From Actinomycetota bacterium (GTDB taxonomy: Bacteria; Actinomycetota; UBA4738): DNA of 15,835 nucleotides. Location: positions 1 through 15,835 of the forward strand of contig VAYJ01000066.1 of the NCBI GenBank assembly GCA_005888465.1, read 5' to 3'. Of the stretch, positions 1 to 7,164 are shown in pieces. The notes under the pieces were generated by a model. It did no database searches and was not told the origin of the DNA. It was given only the letters and a program-made list of their open reading frames with translations. Within the stretch, counting starts at the first letter, position 1. Each line of letters opens with the position of its first letter. Both the position numbers and the translations under genes were made by a program.

Positions 1-25
1 CCGCGGGTTCCATCGATTCGTCCAT
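1..25 (-). CDS. possible start of the next gene after ccmF (partial)
   Basis: An ATG on the minus strand at 25-23 lies 12 bases beyond the ccmF stop and opens a frame, MDESMEPA, that runs off the left edge. In many Ccm operons the gene after ccmF encodes a thioredoxin-like CcmG/ResA protein or CcmH, so this position would suit one of those. Eight codons are far too few to identify anything, and there is only a weak purine-rich stretch before the ATG. Treat it as a candidate start only. Confidence 0.25.
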
Positions 26-37
26 GTTCGATCCGCC

Positions 38-592
38 CTACCCGACGCTCGCGAGCTGCCCGGGTACGGGAGCGGGCGCCGCAGCTGCCGTTCGCCGGCG
101 GCGCGCCGGCCACGCGGCGAGGAGCCCGCCTAGCACGACGATCGCGCCGCCCACCCACAGCCAGAACACACCTGGGTTCAGGAAGAATCGGAAGGTGGCC
201 TCGCCGCCGGTCGCGTCGAACCCGACGAGCGACGAGTAGAGGTCGCGCAGCACCCCGTAGTGGATCGAGGGCGAGCCGATCGGGTCGGTCGAGGCCGGGT
301 ACTCGTTGAGCGAGGGCGTGAGGCTGCCGAGCGCGCGTCCGCCCTTCGCGACCGTCACGGTCGCCTCCCGCACCACGCGCTGCGGCTGCTGGATGGTTCG
401 CAAGCCCCGGTACTCCAGCGAGTAGCCCTGGAACGACACGAGGCCCCCGCGCGCGAGCGTGACCTCGGTCTGGTGCGCGAAGGCGCTCGAGGTCGTGATC
501 GCGATCGCCATCGTCGCGATCCCTACGTGCACGACGAGGCCACCGAAGAGCCGCCGGTTCCGGACGGTCGAAGGGATCAGCGCGTCGACCCC
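38..592 (-). CDS. ccmF: CcmF, C-terminal part in the -1 frame (heme lyase, split gene)
   Basis: This frame encodes the C-terminal 184 residues expected of CcmF but is offset by one base from the N-terminal part (577-1992). It begins, by continuity, at the run of four G and reads GVDALIPSTVRNRRLFGG. It continues through a VVHVGI membrane segment whose histidine is probably the second heme-b ligand. A periplasmic domain follows with EVTLARGG and GVLRDLYSSLVG, typical of the CcmF C-terminal region, then a last membrane segment (FWLWVGGAIVVLGGLLAAW) and a basic tail. There is no convincing start codon of its own nearby and no Shine-Dalgarno sequence. It therefore looks like the continuation of one gene rather than an independent one. 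Joined to the first part with a -1 shift, the product is about 651 aa, the usual CcmF size. Cause unknown: assembly or sequencing indel in a G run, real mutation, or recoding. Confidence 0.8.
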   Translation of the reverse strand, partial: GVDALIPSTVRNRRLFGGLVVHVGIATMAIAITTSSAFAHQTEVTLARGGLVSFQGYSLEYRGLRTIQQPQRVVREATVTVAKGGRALGSLTPSLNEYPASTDPIGSPSIHYGVLRDLYSSLVGFDATGGEATFRFFLNPGVFWLWVGGAIVVLGGLLAAWPARRRRTAAAAPAPVPGQLASVG

Positions 593-600
593 AGCTCGCC
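577..600 (-). other. apparent -1 frameshift site within ccmF
   Basis: On the minus strand the frame reads GAG CTG GGG TCG ACG CGC TGA. Stepping back one base after CTG gives GGG GTC GAC GCG CTG, which opens straight into the CcmF C-terminal sequence. The shift falls on four consecutive G (plus-strand C at 589-592); a fifth G would restore one continuous frame. The local sequence is not a canonical X XXY YYZ slippery heptamer, although a glycine tRNA could re-pair on G GGG. A homopolymer indel is the simplest explanation. Confidence 0.7.
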
Positions 601-1992
601 GAGGTTCGCCGCGAGCACGAACGTCGCCAGGCCGTACGCGGCGAGCGCAGCAACGTTCCGCATGCCGGCTGCCGCGAGCACCACCATCACCGCGGCTCCG
701 GCCACGACCGGCGCCGTCACGCGGCGGCGCACCTGCGCGACGGACGCGCGCCGCCAGGCGAGGAGCGGTCCCACGCCCATGAGGAAGAGCAGGAGGAGGA
801 AGAAGGGGATTGTCGTCTCCCGGAAATAGGGCCCGCCCACGGTCATCTGACGGTTGGTGAGCGCCTCGACGAAGAGCGGGAAGATCGTGCCCAAGAGCAC
901 GATGAACGTGATCGAGAGCAGCACGAGGTTGTTGCCGACGAACGCCGCCTCGCGCGAGAGCGCCGAGTCCAGGCGGCCTTCCGACCGGAGCCGCCACGCC
1001 TGCGCGGCGACGAGGCCGAACCCCACGAGCAACACGAGGATCAGGAACCCGAGGTACATGGGGCCCACGGTGGACTGTGCGAACGCGTGGACCGAGGAGA
1101 GGATGCTCCCTCGGGTGAGAAACGTCCCGAACGTCGTGAGCGCGAAGGCGCCGACGATCATCGAGAGGTTCCAGATCTTCAGCATGCCCCGTCGCTCCTG
1201 GATCATCACCGAGTGCAGGAAGGCGGTCGTCATGAGCCACGGCAGCAGCGCGACGTTCTCCACGGGGTCCCACGCCCAGTACCCTCCCCAGCCGAGCACC
1301 CCGTAGGACCAGAGCGCACCCAGGACGAGCCCGGTCGACAGGAAGATCCACGCCGCGAGCGTCCAGCGCCGAGTGATGCGGATCCACCGGTCGGAGAGCG
1401 TGCCGGAGACGAGTGCCGCCATCGCGAACGCGAACGGGACCGTGAAGCCGATGAACCCCAAGTAAAGGAACGGTGGGTGCACGGCCATGAGCGGGTGATT
1501 CTGCAGGAGCGGCAACGGTCCCCGGCCGTCGACCGGAGTGGTGGCGAGCGTCGCGAAGGGCCGGGTCGGACCGAGCACCAGCGCCAGGTAGAAGATCTGC
1601 ACGGCGTACATGACGGCCATCGCGATCGGGAGCGTGTCGGGCCGGCGACGTCGGAACCGGAACGCGACCGCCGCGATGAACCCCGCCAGGATCAGGTTCC
1701 ACAGGAGCAGCGACCCCTCGTCGGCCGACCAGAGCGACAGCACCTTGAAGAACGTGGGGGTCGCCCGGCTCGAGTTCTCAGCGACGTAGGCGATGGAGAA
1801 GTCGTTCGCGAGGATCGCGGCGAGCATCGCCCCGTTCGCCGCCGCCACGACCGCGAGGAGAGAGAACGCCGAGGTGCGGGCGCTCTCGACGAGCACGGGC
1901 CGGTCGCGGCGCACGCCGACGATGGATGCGACCAGGCCGTACACGGCAAGCCCCAGGGCGAGGACGAGCGCGAACGTGCCGAGTCGGTCCAT
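577..1992 (-). CDS. ccmF: CcmF, N-terminal part (cytochrome c heme lyase subunit)
   Basis: CcmF is the integral membrane core of the system I heme lyase that receives heme from holo-CcmE and attaches it to the CXXCH motif of apocytochrome c on the outer face of the membrane. The frame gives 471 aa with about a dozen hydrophobic segments. It carries the WWD-type heme-handling motif WGGYWAWDPVEN (residues 235-246). Conserved histidines occur in QNHPLMAVHPPFLYLG (H166, H172) and in AFLHSVMIQERRGMLKIWN (H260), and FGTFLTRGSILSSVHAFA follows at about 288-305. The ATG at 1992 lies 14 bases after the ccmE stop. The frame ends at a TGA (579-577) just after ANLGELGSTR, well short of the family length. 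The missing C-terminus is in the adjacent frame (38-592), so the gene is frameshifted as read here. Confidence 0.9.
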   Translation of the reverse strand: MDRLGTFALVLALGLAVYGLVASIVGVRRDRPVLVESARTSAFSLLAVVAAANGAMLAAILANDFSIAYVAENSSRATPTFFKVLSLWSADEGSLLLWNLILAGFIAAVAFRFRRRRPDTLPIAMAVMYAVQIFYLALVLGPTRPFATLATTPVDGRGPLPLLQNHPLMAVHPPFLYLGFIGFTVPFAFAMAALVSGTLSDRWIRITRRWTLAAWIFLSTGLVLGALWSYGVLGWGGYWAWDPVENVALLPWLMTTAFLHSVMIQERRGMLKIWNLSMIVGAFALTTFGTFLTRGSILSSVHAFAQSTVGPMYLGFLILVLLVGFGLVAAQAWRLRSEGRLDSALSREAAFVGNNLVLLSITFIVLLGTIFPLFVEALTNRQMTVGGPYFRETTIPFFLLLLFLMGVGPLLAWRRASVAQVRRRVTAPVVAGAAVMVVLAAAGMRNVAALAAYGLATFVLAANLGELGSTR

Positions 1993-2006
1993 GCGGCCCG
2001 GCCGGC

Positions 2007-2429
2007 CTATCCCCCGCCCGAGAGGTCGGCGGAGCTGGGCGTGACCCCGGGGGCGGGCGGGGTGTACAAGCCGTTGTGCTTCACGAGTAGCGTGTCGGAA
2101 TGGAACACGCCGTCCGCGCCGTACGTCCCTTCCAGGACGACCCCTCGGCCGTCGCTGAAGAGGGCGGGTACCGCGCCGGTATTGATAACCGACAGACGCG
2201 TCGTGCCGTCGGTGACCACGAAGCGAACGATCGCGCCGGAGGCCTGCACGCTCCCCGGCACGACGTAGCCGCCCACCCGCGTGCGCTCGCCGACGATCGA
2301 GGAGCCAGCATGGAGGACCTCGGTCGGCGTCTGGTAGTAGATAAGGTTCCCCGACAGGCCCTTCGTTGCGACCCAAATGAGCGTGCCGGTGACGATCGCC
2401 AGCACGATCACGACCCGTCCGCGCTTCAC
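2007..2429 (-). CDS. ccmE: CcmE, periplasmic heme chaperone
   Basis: CcmE binds heme covalently on the outer face of the membrane, receiving it through CcmABCD and passing it to CcmF. The 140-aa product has a short basic N-terminus and a single membrane anchor (VVIVLAIVTGTLIWVATKG, about residues 6-24). An OB-fold domain follows with VGGYVVPGSV (52-61) and VVLEGTYGADGVFHSDTLLVKH. The heme-binding histidine is H118 in KHNGLYTPP, with the tyrosine four residues later (Y122), the same spacing as H130/Y134 in E. coli CcmE. The C-terminal tail is short. I place the start at the GTG at 2429, because it overlaps the ccmD stop as GTGA and gives the expected size; an upstream in-frame ATG would add a basic, low-complexity extension that is really ccmD in another frame. 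No clear Shine-Dalgarno precedes it, consistent with translational coupling. Confidence 0.92.
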   Translation of the reverse strand: MKRGRVVIVLAIVTGTLIWVATKGLSGNLIYYQTPTEVLHAGSSIVGERTRVGGYVVPGSVQASGAIVRFVVTDGTTRLSVINTGAVPALFSDGRGVVLEGTYGADGVFHSDTLLVKHNGLYTPPAPGVTPSSADLSGGG

Positions 2430-2590
2430 GGCGGGGTGGAGGTCCGGCGCCTCCCGGCGATCGCGGCCGCCCGATCCCGGGCCCGCCGGGCTCGGGCGTG
2501 AAGCGCGACGACGTAGAGCCCGATCGCACCCGCCGTCATGACGTACCCGGCGATCGCGTAGCCCCACAGGCTGGGCACGACGCTAACCAC
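2426..2590 (-). CDS. ccmD: CcmD, small membrane adaptor of the heme exporter
   Basis: This 54-aa open frame fills the space between ccmC and ccmE. It reads MVSVVPSLWGYAIAGYVM at the N-terminus, continues through one hydrophobic helix (AGAIGLYVVAL), then a basic cytoplasmic segment (HARARRARDR) and ends STPP. One membrane helix, an aromatic/glycine N-terminal segment and a basic tail are what CcmD looks like; it helps release holo-CcmE from the CcmABC complex. The GTG at 2590 is preceded by AGGAG ten bases upstream. The gene overlaps the end of ccmC by 8 bases and its TGA overlaps the ccmE GTG (GTGA). CcmD is poorly conserved in sequence, so the call rests on position, size and topology together. 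Confidence 0.8.
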   Translation of the reverse strand: MVSVVPSLWGYAIAGYVMTAGAIGLYVVALHARARRARDRAAAIAGRRRTSTPP

Positions 2591-3347
2591 GGGCGCTCGC
2601 CTCCTGTTCTAGGAGCGCCTCGGCGGACTGGCCGAGCCTCGGCGAGAGCGCCTCGGCCACCGCTCGGTCCTCCAGGCGCCCGAGGCGCAGGCGCACGGTG
2701 ACGAGGTAGAGGAACAGCAGCGTGAACGCGAATACCCCCGTCATGAGGGCAACCTGCATGATCGGCGCGATCGTCGACTCGCCGAGCAGCCGGATGGTCG
2801 TGCCCTGGTGCAGCCCGCGCCACCACGTGACCGAAAGGTAGGAGACCGGGACGTCGAGGAACCCGACGACCCCGACGACGGCCGCCCACCTCGCCCGCCG
2901 CGCCGGGCTGTCGGACAACCGTCGCACCGCAAGGTAGCCCACGTAGATGAGGAGCAGGATCGTCGTGGTGGTGATCCGTGGATCCCACGTCCACCACGTC
3001 CCCCACACCGGCTTTCCCCAGAGAGACCCGAGCGCGATGGCGAGCGCTGTGAACAGCACCCCGACCTCCGCCGAGGCGGCGGCCAGACGATCCCAGCGAG
3101 TTCGCCTCGTCGCGAGGTAGGCGATGCTCGCGACGAACACGACCGCGAACGAGAGATACGCGAGCCACGCGGACGGCACGTGGATGTACAGAAGTCTGGC
3201 AGCGTTCCCCTGCTGCGCGTCGGGCGGGGAGACGACGAGCGACATGACGGCGCTCGCAGCCATGGCGACGAGCGTCGCCCAACCAAGGATGCGCTCGCCT
3301 CGAGGGGCCGTGATCCGTCCGGCGACGCGTTCGAGTGAGCTCACCAT
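2583..3347 (-). CDS. ccmC: CcmC, heme handling/export membrane protein
   Basis: CcmC is the membrane protein of the CcmABCD complex that presents heme to CcmE. The product is 254 aa, close to the roughly 245 of E. coli CcmC, with six hydrophobic segments. The tryptophan-rich heme motif is WGTWWTWDPR (residues 115-124). The two conserved outer-face histidines are seen in LLYIHVPSAW (H56) and WRGLHQGTT (H180). I chose the ATG at 3347 because it lies 10 bases after the ccmB stop and gives the family length; the open frame extends much farther upstream only as a shadow of ccmB. A GGAGGAG stretch sits about 13 bases upstream, somewhat far but usable. The 3' end overlaps ccmD by 8 bases. Confidence 0.95.
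   Translation of the reverse strand: MVSSLERVAGRITAPRGERILGWATLVAMAASAVMSLVVSPPDAQQGNAARLLYIHVPSAWLAYLSFAVVFVASIAYLATRRTRWDRLAAASAEVGVLFTALAIALGSLWGKPVWGTWWTWDPRITTTTILLLIYVGYLAVRRLSDSPARRARWAAVVGVVGFLDVPVSYLSVTWWRGLHQGTTIRLLGESTIAPIMQVALMTGVFAFTLLFLYLVTVRLRLGRLEDRAVAEALSPRLGQSAEALLEQEASARG
2601..2605 (-). promoter_or_regulatory. ribosome binding site of ccmD
   Basis: The minus strand reads AGGAG followed by ten bases and then GTG at 2590-2588. It lies inside the end of ccmC and supports the GTG as the real ccmD start. Confidence 0.5.
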
Positions 3348-3357
3348 GCGTTCGTCG

Positions 3358-4032
3358 TCACTCCTCCAGGAGGAAACCGAACACCAGGGTACCGACCGAG
3401 ACGAACACCAGATCGAACGCGAGGAGCAGGCCCAGCCACGAGCCCGCCTCGCCGGCCCTCCCGGCGGTGGCGAGGGCGGTCGCCCGCACGCCGGCGATGA
3501 GCACGGGCGTCGCGAGCGGCAGGACGAGCAGCGGAAGGACTGCCTCGCGCGCCCGCGGCGCTTCGGCGAGCACGCCGAAGAGGCTCCCCACGGCGGCGAG
3601 GCCGATCGTTCCCAAGAACAACGCCGCCACGAGCGTGAGCGGCGCCACGGCGAGCGACAGATCGAACAGGCCCGAGACCAGCAGCACGATAGCAAGCTCC
3701 AGCGCGAGCAGCTGGACGGCGATCGCGATGCCCTTGCCGATGAACACGGCCGCCTTGTCGATCGGGGCGAGCAGCAACCCCTCGAGCGCGCCGTCCTCGC
3801 CTTCGTGCTCGTACGCGCGACGCGATGACAGGACCGACGCGAACAGCACTGCCAGCCAGAGCAACCCCGGCGCCGTCTCGGCGAGCAGCGTGCGTCCGGG
3901 GCCGAGCGAGAGCCCGAACGCGACGAGGAGCGTCCCCGCGAACGGAAGGACCGATCCCAACGCGTAGCGTCCACGCACCTCGATCCGAAGATCCTTGGCG
4001 GCAATCGCCACGCTCTGGCCGACGAGCGTCAT
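3358..4032 (-). CDS. ccmB: CcmB, heme exporter membrane subunit
   Basis: CcmB is the membrane partner of the ATPase CcmA; together they drive release of holo-CcmE from CcmC. The product is 224 aa (E. coli CcmB is 220), with about six hydrophobic segments. Family-type features include an N-terminal KDLRIEVRGRYALGSVLPF. Around residues 60-95 come the FASVLSSRRAYEHEGEDGALEGLLLAP and IDKAAVFIGK segments. Near 150-160 is FLGTIGLAAVGSLFGVLAEAPRARE, followed by LLVLPLATPVLIAGV. The ATG at 4032 overlaps the ccmA stop as ATGA, so the two are translationally coupled. The stop is 10 bases before ccmC. Confidence 0.95.
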   Translation of the reverse strand: MTLVGQSVAIAAKDLRIEVRGRYALGSVLPFAGTLLVAFGLSLGPGRTLLAETAPGLLWLAVLFASVLSSRRAYEHEGEDGALEGLLLAPIDKAAVFIGKGIAIAVQLLALELAIVLLVSGLFDLSLAVAPLTLVAALFLGTIGLAAVGSLFGVLAEAPRAREAVLPLLVLPLATPVLIAGVRATALATAGRAGEAGSWLGLLLAFDLVFVSVGTLVFGFLLEE

Positions 4033-4724
4033 CCGACGATCCTCCCCTGGTCCATCACGATCGTTCGCGCCGCCGTGCCTCCACGCTGGAGGTCGTGGGT
4101 CGCGAGGACGACCGTGCGTCCGTCGGCCAGCGCCTCGGCGATCGCCGCGTCCACGATCTCCTTCGCCTCCGCATCCAGCCCGGCGTAGGGCTCGTCGAGC
4201 AGCAGAAGCTCGGGACGACGAAGCAGGGCCCGCGCGAGCGCCACACGCTGTCGCATCCCCTGGGAGAACCCGGACACGCGCTCCTTCGCCACGTCGGCGA
4301 GCCCGACCCTCGCGAGCGCCGCCGGGACGGCCGAGAGGGCGACCCCGTGCATCGCGCAGGCGAACCTCAGGTTCTCCGCCGCCGTCAGGTCCTCGTACAG
4401 GCGCGTGCGGTGACCGAGCAGCTCCGTTCGACGCCGGATCTCGTCGCGCTCCAGGGCGAGGTCGAACCCGAGCACCGCGCCCGATCCGTACGTGGGCGCG
4501 AGCGCGGTCCCGATCACCCGAAGGAGCGTGCTCTTGCCCGCCCCGTTCGGCCCGCGCACGAGCAGCAGGTCGCCCCGCTCGACCGTGAGGCTCGCGCGGA
4601 CGAGGCCGGGCGCTGCGCCGAACACCCGCGTCACCGACCGAAGCTCGAGGGCGGGCGTCGAGGCATGCTCGACGGCACGTGCGGGGTCGCTCAACAGGGC
4701 TGGGATAGGGCCGCGGGAAGTCAC
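4029..4724 (-). CDS. ccmA: CcmA, ATPase of the heme exporter
   Basis: CcmA is the cytoplasmic ABC ATPase that powers the CcmABCD complex. The 231-aa product has Walker A GPNGAGKST (residues 58-66), the ABC signature with CcmA-like wording FSQGMRQRVALARAL (153 onward), Walker B LLLLDEP (173-179), the D-loop AGLD and the H-loop THD (H210). The first about 25 residues before the ATPase fold (ALELRSVTRVFG) are an extension without recognisable motif, so the true start is somewhat uncertain. The GTG at 4724 lies 13 bases beyond the stop of the molybdenum hydroxylase gene and has no good Shine-Dalgarno. The 3' end overlaps ccmB by 4 bases. The generic ABC fold alone would not prove the assignment; position ahead of ccmB-ccmC does. 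Confidence 0.95.
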   Translation of the reverse strand: MTSRGPIPALLSDPARAVEHASTPALELRSVTRVFGAAPGLVRASLTVERGDLLLVRGPNGAGKSTLLRVIGTALAPTYGSGAVLGFDLALERDEIRRRTELLGHRTRLYEDLTAAENLRFACAMHGVALSAVPAALARVGLADVAKERVSGFSQGMRQRVALARALLRRPELLLLDEPYAGLDAEAKEIVDAAIAEALADGRTVVLATHDLQRGGTAARTIVMDQGRIVG

Positions 4725-4737
4725 GCCGCGTCAAAGG

Positions 4738-7038
4738 CTACCGCAGCGACTGGACCTCCGGGACCCCCGACAGCGCACGCCAGACCCGCTCCGGGGTGAG
4801 CGGCATGTCGACGTGACGCACGCCCAGGTGCGAGAGCGCGTCCACGACGGCGTTCTGGACGGCGGGGGTCGAACCGATCGAACCGGCCTCGCCCACTCCC
4901 TTCGCGCCGAGCGGGTTGAGCGGCGTGGGCGTCACGGTGTGCGCCGTCTCCACCGAGACGAGCTCCGCGGCGCTCGGCATCTCGTACGTGAGGAGGCTCC
5001 CGGTGAGCGGCGTCCCGTTCTCGTCGAAGCGCACCTCTTCGAATAGCGCCTGCGCCACGCCCTGCGCCACGCCGCCGTGAATCTGTCCGTCGACCAGGAT
5101 CGGATTCAGAATCCGCCCGCAATCGTCGACGGCAACGTGGCGGAGGAGGCGCACGAACCCGGTCTCGCGATCCACCTCGACGACGGCGACGTGCGCGCCG
5201 AACGGGTAGGTGTTGCCGCCGAGCGAGAACTGGTCGGCGACGCGCAGCCCCGGTTGCATCCCGGGCGGGAGCGCGTCGGCGTGGGAGGCCATGGTGGCGA
5301 GCTCACCCCAAGAGAAGGATCGATCCGGCGCGCCCGCGACGCCCACGCGGCCGTCCTCGCCCGCGACGACGTCCTCGACCGCCGCCTCGAGCGCCAGCGC
5401 GGCGATCCGCCTCCCCTTGTCCAGCACGCCCTCGCTCGCGCGAAGGACTGCCGAACCGCCGACCTGCGCCGAGCGCGACCCCATCGTCCCGTCCCCGCTC
5501 GGCACGAGTCGCGTGTCCGAATGCACCACGCGCACGCGTTCCATGGTGAGCCCGAGCGTGCCGGCGACGATCTGCGCCCAGGCCGTCTCGTGGCCTTGGC
5601 CGTGCGGCGACGTGCCGGTGAGGACCGTCGCCGAACCGTCCTCGTGCACCTCCACGGATCCGAACTCGGACCCGAACCCCGTCACCTCGACATAGCAGCT
5701 GACGCCGATCCCCAGGAGGCGGCGATCTCCCCCCGCGCGACGTTCGGCTTGCTCGGAGTGGAGCTCCGCGTACCCGGCGATGCGAAGGGCCTCATCGAGC
5801 GCGGCCTCGTAGGCGCCCGTGTCGTACTCGCCGCCCGTCACAGTGGTGTGCGGGAACGCGTCCGGGGGGATGAGGTTGCGCCGTCGCACCTCCACGGGAT
5901 CGAGGCCCAGCTGGTCGGCGACCATGTCCATCGCGCGTTCGATCAACGCCGCCGCCTCAGGGCGCCCCGCGCCCCGATAGGCCCCGACAGGCGTCGTGTT
6001 CGTGAGCACGCAGCGCGACCGGAACTCGATCCTCGGGATCCGGTACACGCCCGCCGCCATCTTGCGTGTGAGGGTGGGGAGATACGCGCCCTGGGGATAC
6101 GCGCCCATCTCGGCGAGCACGTCGGCCCGGAGACCGACGATCGTCCCGTCGCGGCGCGCGCCGATCTCCACGTCCTGGATCTGCGCCCGGCCGTGCACCA
6201 TCGCGCTCAGGTTCTCCGACCGCGTCTCCGTGTACCGGACGGCCCCGCGCGTCCGCAGGGCGATCGCCGCGAGCGCGATCCACTCCGGATAGGTGTCGCC
6301 TTTCGCGCCGAACCCGCCGCCGACGTCGGGGGCGATCACATGGACGCGGTCCTCGTCCAAGCCCAGGGCCTCGGCAACCTCCGCCCGCACCGCGAACGGC
6401 GCCTGGCTCGGCACCCAGAGCCGCACGCCCCCCGTCTCGGGATCGAATGCCGCCAGCGCGCCGTTCGCTTCCATCGGGATCGGCGCGACCCGCTGGTTCA
6501 CGAATCGAGCCCGGACGACCACGTCCGCACCCTCGAGCGCGCCCCCGCGATACCGGCCGCTCCGGCGGTCGAGGAGCACGTTCGAGCCGTGCTCGGGGAA
6601 CAGCAGCGGCGCGCCCGACGCCATCGCCGCCGACGGATCCGCCGCGACCGGAAGCGGGTCGTAGTCGACGATCACCGCCTCCGCAGCGTCCAGCGCCTGG
6701 GCTCGGGTTCCGGCCACCACGATCGCGACCGCCTCGCCGACGAACCGCACCACGGCGCGCGCGAGCACCGGCCGGGCGAATCCCGCCCCGACCGACTCCA
6801 TCACCCCCATGGGGGGCAGTTCGAGCTCGCCCGCCGTCCACACGCCCGACACGCCGGGCATCGTCCGCGCCTGCGTCGCATCGATACCGTTCACTCGCGC
6901 GTGCGCTAAGAACGAGCGAACGATCACCGCGTGCTGCGCTCCCTTGAGTGCGATGTTCTCCACGTACCTCGCCTCGCCAGCGAGGAAACGTGGATCTTCG
7001 ATGCGCAGGACCGCGTTGCCCAGGATCGAACCGGCCAT
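4738..7038 (-). CDS. molybdenum hydroxylase large subunit (CoxL form II / xanthine dehydrogenase family)
   Basis: This 766-aa protein belongs to the molybdopterin-binding large subunits of the xanthine oxidase family, which includes aerobic CO dehydrogenase. The N-terminal a/b-hammerhead is recognisable by RIEDPRFLAGEARYVENI and VRFVGEAVAIVVAG. Cofactor-site motifs follow: VGGGFGAKG (about 239-247), AYRGAGRPE (353-361), PHGQGHETAWAQIVAG, SAQVGGSA, GGVAQGVAQALFEE and GAKGVGEAG, with the active-site glutamate near residue 717. AYRGAGR, rather than the AYXCSFR of proven (form I) CO dehydrogenases, marks it as form II, so its substrate is unknown and CO should not be assumed. No Fe-S or FAD subunit gene is in the window. 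The ATG at 7038 is preferred to the adjacent TTG at 7041. The stop lies 13 bases before ccmA, implying a shared transcript. Confidence 0.93.
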   Translation of the reverse strand: MAGSILGNAVLRIEDPRFLAGEARYVENIALKGAQHAVIVRSFLAHARVNGIDATQARTMPGVSGVWTAGELELPPMGVMESVGAGFARPVLARAVVRFVGEAVAIVVAGTRAQALDAAEAVIVDYDPLPVAADPSAAMASGAPLLFPEHGSNVLLDRRSGRYRGGALEGADVVVRARFVNQRVAPIPMEANGALAAFDPETGGVRLWVPSQAPFAVRAEVAEALGLDEDRVHVIAPDVGGGFGAKGDTYPEWIALAAIALRTRGAVRYTETRSENLSAMVHGRAQIQDVEIGARRDGTIVGLRADVLAEMGAYPQGAYLPTLTRKMAAGVYRIPRIEFRSRCVLTNTTPVGAYRGAGRPEAAALIERAMDMVADQLGLDPVEVRRRNLIPPDAFPHTTVTGGEYDTGAYEAALDEALRIAGYAELHSEQAERRAGGDRRLLGIGVSCYVEVTGFGSEFGSVEVHEDGSATVLTGTSPHGQGHETAWAQIVAGTLGLTMERVRVVHSDTRLVPSGDGTMGSRSAQVGGSAVLRASEGVLDKGRRIAALALEAAVEDVVAGEDGRVGVAGAPDRSFSWGELATMASHADALPPGMQPGLRVADQFSLGGNTYPFGAHVAVVEVDRETGFVRLLRHVAVDDCGRILNPILVDGQIHGGVAQGVAQALFEEVRFDENGTPLTGSLLTYEMPSAAELVSVETAHTVTPTPLNPLGAKGVGEAGSIGSTPAVQNAVVDALSHLGVRHVDMPLTPERVWRALSGVPEVQSLR

Positions 7039-7164
7039 CAACCGAGGGTACCCGAACCCTTCGGTCCCATCGTCGCGAACCCCGTCCTACGTCGAAAGAC
7101 GCTTTTCCCGTGTGGGGCGGGCGCGGCCCTCATACCGGGGAGCCGATCGGCCGAACCTTCACAG
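7039..7164. promoter_or_regulatory. divergent intergenic region between the molybdenum hydroxylase gene and the plus-strand operon
   Basis: This is the only divergent junction in the window, so the promoters of both operons should lie here or just inside the flanking genes. On the minus strand TACCCT (7050-7045) fits the actinobacterial -10 pattern TANNNT and stands six bases before the ATG, which would give a leaderless message; I see no good -35. On the plus strand I find no convincing -10 or Shine-Dalgarno before the GTG at 7165. Confidence 0.4.
7042..7064. repeat. imperfect inverted repeat next to the molybdenum hydroxylase start
   Basis: CCGAGGGT at 7042-7049 pairs with ACCCTTCGG at 7056-7064, leaving a single bulged base and a six-base loop. 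It overlaps the candidate -10 element. It could be an operator or a short RNA hairpin, or it may be chance in GC-rich DNA. Confidence 0.3.

Noticed and set aside
1087..2268. A 393-codon plus-strand frame opposite ccmF and ccmE
   Set aside because: Charged, low-complexity composition and antisense to clear ccm genes.
5077..6909. A 610-codon plus-strand frame opposite the molybdenum hydroxylase gene
   Set aside because: Arg/His/Asp-rich composition with no motif; the opposite strand encodes a full-length, well-conserved enzyme.
4738..7038. Naming the hydroxylase coxL as a proven CO dehydrogenase
   Set aside because: The active-site loop reads AYRGAGR (form II), not the AYXCSFR of form I, and no other CO dehydrogenase subunit is nearby.
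6931..7164. An upstream GTG at 6931 as the start of the acidic zinc-ribbon protein
   Set aside because: It would place over 100 bases inside the 5' end of the divergent hydroxylase gene and adds sequence without any recognisable feature. GTG at 7165 is more economical.
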